Of a stretch of 8,806 nt of DNA, positions 6,370 to 8,806 are shown in pieces (the stretch's first letter is position 1; each line of letters starts with the position of its first letter). Source of the stretch: Bacteroidota bacterium (GTDB lineage Bacteria > Bacteroidota > Bacteroidia > Bacteroidales > UBA12481); contig JAUVKA010000143.1 of NCBI GenBank assembly GCA_030592205.1, positions 1 to 8,806 of the forward strand, given 5' to 3'. Below the pieces are notes generated by a model, which searched no databases, was not told the origin of the DNA, and worked only from the letters and a program-made list of their open reading frames with translations. The position numbers were made by a program, and so were the translations under genes.

Positions 6370-8806
6370 ATGAATGTGGTAATACAGCGGAAAACCCTTA
6401 TTGGGATGTTGTTTATGGGTCTGACAATGTTAGGATATATTTCCTTTCAAAATCTTCCTGTTGAATTAATGCCCAATGCTACGGCTCCTATGTTGATAGT
6501 TCAGGTTAGCTCACAAATAGAGGTGGACCCGGGTTATATGGAAAAACAAGCTGTTATTCCGATAGAAGGGGCGGTTGGAACTCTTGCTGATGTGGAGGAG
6601 ATATCTTCACAGTCGCAACAGAGAAGGGGAATGATATATATTTCCTACCAGCAGGATGTTGATCTCAAATATGCTGAACTTAAGCTTCAGGACAGAATTC
6701 AACAAATCAGAGATGATCTGCCGGAAGGATTTAACATGTCGGTTACCAGGGTAGATCTGGAGCTTGGGACGAATCAGATAATGAGTTTACAAGTGATTGG
6801 TGAAGGAGGAGTCAACCGGGTGAGGAATCTGACCGATAAAGAGGTTGTTCCCAATATTGAGAATATTGACGGTGTTGCGGGTGTTGAAGTTTTTGGGGGG
6901 CGGGAAAAATCACTGGAAATAACTCTGGATGAGGATGCTCTTGAGGCCTATGGTCTTACCGCTTTTATGGTACGAAACGCCTTGACCCAGAATGGGGTTG
7001 AGAGAACTTTTGTCGGGCAGGTTTATGAAGGAGGCAGGAAACTATTTGTTCACGTATCGTCGGAGTATTTTGAACTTAGTGATATAGAAAATCTGGTTGT
7101 ATCACGGAATGGCCCTGTTCTTATCAGGGATATTGCTGATGTTTATTTTGGTGTAAAGGAGGAAACTTCTTATTCCCGGATCAACGGACTGGAGTCGGTC
7201 ACCTTAAGTCTCATTGGTGATTCACAGACCAATATGATAGATCTTTCTCACCAGGTGAAAGCTGAGGTAAAAAAACTTAATAAAGATCTAAAATCATTTA
7301 ACATTGAATTAGTAATTCAGGAAGATTCTGCTGAGTTAATGGAGGAAAACATCGACCAGATTATTAACCTGGCATTGCTTGGCGGCTTATTTGCAGTATT
7401 TATTCTGTGGATCTTCCTCAGGAATCTGAGGCTGGTTTTTGTTATTGCACTGGCAATACCAATATCAGTTTTTACAGCTTTTAACTTCTTTTATTTAGCA
7501 GGCATTACGATCAACAGCCTTACCCTGGTTGGGATGGCTCTGGCCATTGGAATGCTTTTGGATAACAGTGTGGTGGTATTGGAGAATATCTACCGTCGGG
7601 CATCCCGTGGAGAAAAAATTGCCGATGCTGTTGTTAAAGGCACAAGAGAAGTATGGCGCTCCATCGTGGCAGCAACTCTAACTACCATAACAGTATTTTT
7701 ACCCTTCCTGTTTTCAGATAATTTCTTAATCCGGATTCTCGGAGATCACATTGGAGTTTCTATTATTTCCACTCTTTTGGTATCCTTATTGGTAGCCATG
7801 TTTTTTATCCCTATGGTTACTCACTTCTTTATGAAAAACAAGGAAGGCAAGCAACCAGTTGTATTTGAAAACATCTCACTACATAATCGCCTGATACAGA
7901 GTTATGTGCTTCTGTTAAAGGCTAGTATGCGGAATCCTGCATGGACAATAATAGGAGCATTGCTTTTATTCTTTCTTACCATTTTTATTGCTCTCGCAAT
8001 TTCGACAAATACTTTGCAGGAAGCAGAGACCAGTGGGATAAGACTGAGCGTGACTATGCCGGGTGGTTCAACCTTGGAGACCACAGACCTGACTGTTCGT
8101 AATATTGAAGAACGCCTGATAGGTATAGAGGAGAAAAAGGATCTGATTTCTGAAGTTAGGGAGGAAGAGGCTACGGTTACAATCCGACTGTTAGAAGACT
8201 ACCAGGACTTGAAAGGGCGTGATCTGCCGGAAATTAAAGCTGATATTAACAGGCGTCTGGATAATTTGAATACAGCTGAAATTGATTTCCAGACATTCTC
8301 AGCAAGTTCTGGATTTGGCGGTGGCGGCGGCGGAGGCCCAGGCAGAGCTTCTGCTGGTGGTGGATTCGAGAGCTTTCTGGGTATTGGGACACAACAGGAA
8401 AAGGTTATAATCAAAGGCCAGGACTTTGAATTGATGAGGAGTGTTGCTGAGGATATGCAATACTATCTGGAAGAACTGACCAGTATTTCCTCAGTGAGCC
8501 TTAGTGTTGCAGCCAGCCGGCCTGAAGTCCACATTGCATTCAATCAAAGAGAATTGGGTGAAAGGAATGTCCCCCTCAACAACATTAGTTCGGAGTTGGG
8601 CTCTTTCCCATCCGAGATTACTTCCGGAGCCATTTTTAAGGAGGGCACCGAAGAGTATGATATCATTATAAAGATGGATGTTCCTGAAGAGGAAGAAGAA
8701 AGGAGTATGGAGGAATTGAAGGAATTAGATATCCCATCTTCTGATGGAGGGAATTATGAACTTCAGGATCTGAGCCATGTCTTCTTTTCCAGGGGCATGT
8801 CGTCTA
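6370..8806 (+). CDS. Second RND-family efflux permease (3' end beyond window)
   Basis: The ATG at 6370 lies three bases after the preceding stop and opens a frame of 812 codons that reaches the window edge without a stop. No Shine-Dalgarno is present, so translation is probably coupled to the upstream gene. The protein is RND: TM1 (about 9-28) followed by FQNLPVELMPNATAPMLIV, TM2-TM6 (332-486) with TM4 motif AIGMLLDNSVVVLENIYRR (D398 N399), TM7 (523-545), then most of the second periplasmic half, broken by a Gly-rich loop at 648-665. TM8-TM12 and the TM10/TM11 relay residues lie outside. It is clearly divergent from the first permease (shared motifs but few long identities by eye), so this is not a recent duplication. 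The likely role is a partner or alternative pump sharing the same adaptor and channel. No frame break was found when translating the whole stretch. Confidence 0.93.
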   Translation, partial: MNVVIQRKTLIGMLFMGLTMLGYISFQNLPVELMPNATAPMLIVQVSSQIEVDPGYMEKQAVIPIEGAVGTLADVEEISSQSQQRRGMIYISYQQDVDLKYAELKLQDRIQQIRDDLPEGFNMSVTRVDLELGTNQIMSLQVIGEGGVNRVRNLTDKEVVPNIENIDGVAGVEVFGGREKSLEITLDEDALEAYGLTAFMVRNALTQNGVERTFVGQVYEGGRKLFVHVSSEYFELSDIENLVVSRNGPVLIRDIADVYFGVKEETSYSRINGLESVTLSLIGDSQTNMIDLSHQVKAEVKKLNKDLKSFNIELVIQEDSAELMEENIDQIINLALLGGLFAVFILWIFLRNLRLVFVIALAIPISVFTAFNFFYLAGITINSLTLVGMALAIGMLLDNSVVVLENIYRRASRGEKIADAVVKGTREVWRSIVAATLTTITVFLPFLFSDNFLIRILGDHIGVSIISTLLVSLLVAMFFIPMVTHFFMKNKEGKQPVVFENISLHNRLIQSYVLLLKASMRNPAWTIIGALLLFFLTIFIALAISTNTLQEAETSGIRLSVTMPGGSTLETTDLTVRNIEERLIGIEEKKDLISEVREEEATVTIRLLEDYQDLKGRDLPEIKADINRRLDNLNTAEIDFQTFSASSGFGGGGGGGPGRASAGGGFESFLGIGTQQEKVIIKGQDFELMRSVAEDMQYYLEELTSISSVSLSVAASRPEVHIAFNQRELGERNVPLNNISSELGSFPSEITSGAIFKEGTEEYDIIIKMDVPEEEEERSMEELKELDIPSSDGGNYELQDLSHVFFSRGMSS
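8317..8364 (+). repeat. Poly-Gly low-complexity loop in the second permease
   Basis: Codons 650-665 encode seven consecutive Gly, then PGRASAGGG. The codons are mostly GGC, GGT and GGA. By order in the fold it lies in the second periplasmic half, after the LNTAEIDFQTFSA strand and before KVIIKGQDFE, roughly where AcrB has the flexible loop near the periplasmic substrate entrance. The first permease has only a short loop (TALQTTLGTDDAP) at the equivalent place. Confidence 0.75.

Larger units (their letters stand above)
1..8806 (+). other. Probable single operon: golvesin-domain protein, OMF, MFP, RND, RND
   Basis: Five same-strand genes are separated by 14, 8, 30 and 3 bases, and none of the gaps holds a hairpin followed by a T-run. 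The order channel, adaptor, pump, pump is a complete tripartite efflux set encoded together. The first gene begins and the last ends outside the window, so promoter, regulator and operon limits are not visible. Confidence 0.8.

Noticed and set aside
694..6376. Identical 11-base start contexts AAATATGAATG at 694-704 and 6366-6376
   Set aside because: A-rich bases before the start codon are usual in Bacteroidota, and the shared AAT G after ATG comes from second and third codons (Asn-Ala, Asn-Val). Not enough to claim a regulatory element.
8199..8414. Minus-strand open frame of 71 codons with a Pro-rich tract
   Set aside because: It is the antisense shadow of the poly-Gly segment of the second permease; GGN codons read as Pro in reverse. 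The plus-strand frame is a clear RND protein.

Overview
The window reads as one stretch of a Bacteroidota chromosome, with every gene on the + strand and no gap longer than 30 bases. The assignment rests on a golvesin/xanthan-lyase-type C-terminal domain, A-rich start contexts mostly lacking a Shine-Dalgarno sequence, a lipoprotein adaptor, and moderate GC content (judged by eye, not computed). I cannot name a genus.

Layout: (1) bases 1-683 hold the 3' end of a larger gene whose start lies left of the window; its visible part ends in a golvesin-like beta-sandwich domain broken by a Gly/Arg-rich loop. (2) 698-2167 encodes a TolC-family outer-membrane channel. (3) 2176-3243 encodes a lipoprotein periplasmic adaptor (membrane fusion protein). 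(4) 3274-6366 encodes a complete RND inner-membrane permease. (5) 6370 to the right edge encodes a second, divergent RND permease; it is open for 812 codons and is cut by the window end.

Spacings between the genes are 14, 8, 30 and 3 bases, so this is almost certainly one operon. Genes 2-5 supply a tripartite efflux system: outer-membrane channel, periplasmic bridge and proton-driven pump. Two permeases beside one adaptor recall the MdtABC/MuxABC arrangement, where the two pumps form a mixed trimer. The less usual features are the exported-looking golvesin-domain protein at the head of the operon, Gly-rich loops in both that protein and the second permease, an altered set of charged residues in the proton relay of the first permease, and a perfect inverted repeat over the ribosome-binding region of the first permease gene. 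The transported substrate cannot be deduced from the sequence. No RNA genes, mobile elements, CRISPR arrays or factor-independent terminators were seen, and any operon promoter must lie outside the window.
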